Shown here: positions 4,768 through 5,295 of the stretch, piece by piece | How the letters are laid out: every line of letters begins with the position of its first letter | Numbering within the stretch: position 1 is the first letter of the stretch | NCBI GenBank assembly: GCA_900752275.1 | Contig: CAADUS010000237.1 | Span: 1 to 5,295 of the forward strand | Source: an uncultured Collinsella sp. | GTDB lineage: Bacteria > Actinomycetota > Coriobacteriia > Coriobacteriales > Coriobacteriaceae | DNA: 5,295 nt | Direction: 5' to 3' | Notes under the pieces: generated by a model | What the model was told of the DNA's origin: nothing | The model's input: only the letters and a program-made list of their open reading frames with translations | Databases searched by the model: none | Position numbers and translations under genes: made by a program

Positions 4768-5295
4768 TTAGGCGCGCTCGGCACGCGCAAGCTCGGCAGC
4801 GACCAGCTTCACAGCCAGCACCAGCACATCGAGCGCGGCCTCCAGGTCCTCGACCGTGGGATAGCTCGGCGCGATGCGGATGTTGGTGTCGCGCGGGTCC
4901 TTGCCATAGGGCCAGGTAGCACCGGCCGGCGTGAGCTTGACGCCCAGGTCGGCGCAAAGCGCGGCGACCTTCTGGGCCGAGCCCTCGGGACCATCGAAGC
5001 TTACAAAGTAGCCGCCGCGGGGGTGCGTCCAGGTGGCACAGTCTGTGTCGCCCAAGCCCTCGGTGAGCTTGCGCTCGACGGCCTCAAAGCGCGGACGCAG
5101 GAACTCGGCATGCTTTTTCATGTGCTCCTTGACCGCCTCGATGGTGGGAAGGAAGCGTACGTGGCGCAGCTGGTTGAGCTTGTCGGCGCTGATAAGGCCG
5201 GCCTTCAGGCGCTTGGAGAACTCCGCGATAACCGCGGGGCTCGCACCGATAAAGCCGATGCCGGCGCCCGGGAAGGTGATCTTGGACGTCGAGGC
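4768..5295 (-). CDS. PLP-dependent aspartate aminotransferase, class Ic (C-terminal part; 5' end outside window)
   Basis: Class I-fold aminotransferases move an amino group from aspartate or a related amino acid to 2-oxoglutarate, using pyridoxal phosphate in the cytoplasm. The window holds the last 175 residues. The visible part opens with ASTSKITFPGAGIGF, where the lysine (residue 5 of the fragment) is the expected Schiff-base residue in SxxK. KLNQLRHVRF follows, then HPRGGYFVSFD and, near the C-terminus, NIRIAPSYP, whose arginine should bind the substrate alpha-carboxylate. TSKITFPGAG with NQLRHVRF is, from memory, typical of the actinobacterial Ic aspartate aminotransferases (Pfam Asp_aminotransf type) rather than the E. 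coli AspC type. Substrate preference cannot be read from this fragment. It ends in TAA, 51 nt before the STAS gene. No frameshift is visible. Confidence 0.88.
   Translation of the reverse strand, partial: ASTSKITFPGAGIGFIGASPAVIAEFSKRLKAGLISADKLNQLRHVRFLPTIEAVKEHMKKHAEFLRPRFEAVERKLTEGLGDTDCATWTHPRGGYFVSFDGPEGSAQKVAALCADLGVKLTPAGATWPYGKDPRDTNIRIAPSYPTVEDLEAALDVLVLAVKLVAAELARAERA

Noticed and set aside
4763..4777. GCGCG/CGCGC inverted repeat over the aminotransferase stop codon as a terminator
   Set aside because: The stem is only 5 bp, has no U-run after it and lies in GC-rich sequence where such repeats arise by chance.

Overview
The window is GC-rich, and every gene I can support lies on the minus strand, so the biology reads from right (5295) to left (1). 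The gene set and protein style suggest a high-GC Gram-positive of the Coriobacteriia, Collinsella-like. That means a long acidic Tat subunit, an archaeal-looking type IA topoisomerase, a class Ic aspartate aminotransferase and a SpoIIAA-like STAS protein. The taxonomy is an inference from protein style, not a database result.

Layout in transcription order: (1) the C-terminal 175 residues of a PLP-dependent class Ic aspartate aminotransferase (4768-5295, cut by the window edge). (2) A single-domain STAS protein of the anti-sigma-factor-antagonist type (4402-4716), 51 nt downstream. (3) A 153-nt non-coding interval (4249-4401) with three hairpins and a possible -10 box, probably a transcription-unit boundary plus the 5' leader of the next operon. 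(4) A compact block tatA-like (3688-4248, GTG start), tatC (2894-3688, overlapping by one base in TAATG), hypA (2531-2887, 6 nt after tatC) and hypB (1792-2475). (5) The first 579 codons of a type IA DNA topoisomerase of archaeal TopA type (1-1737, TTG start), running off the left edge.

Functional reading: TatA/TatC form the membrane translocase for folded, twin-arginine-signal proteins. HypA and HypB deliver nickel to [NiFe] hydrogenase and sometimes urease. The tight tatC-hypA junction suggests that export of a folded cofactor protein and nickel insertion are co-expressed. This would fit a Tat-exported [NiFe] hydrogenase encoded elsewhere, since no hydrogenase, hypCDEF or urease gene is visible here. 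Topoisomerase and STAS protein have no evident functional tie to the block.

I see no tRNA, rRNA, CRISPR array, insertion sequence or phage gene, and no new multi-gene defence-type system. The points most worth following are the tat-hyp linkage, the archaeal-type topoisomerase, the long Glu-Pro/Ala-rich Tat subunit tail, and the hairpins around the tat leader.
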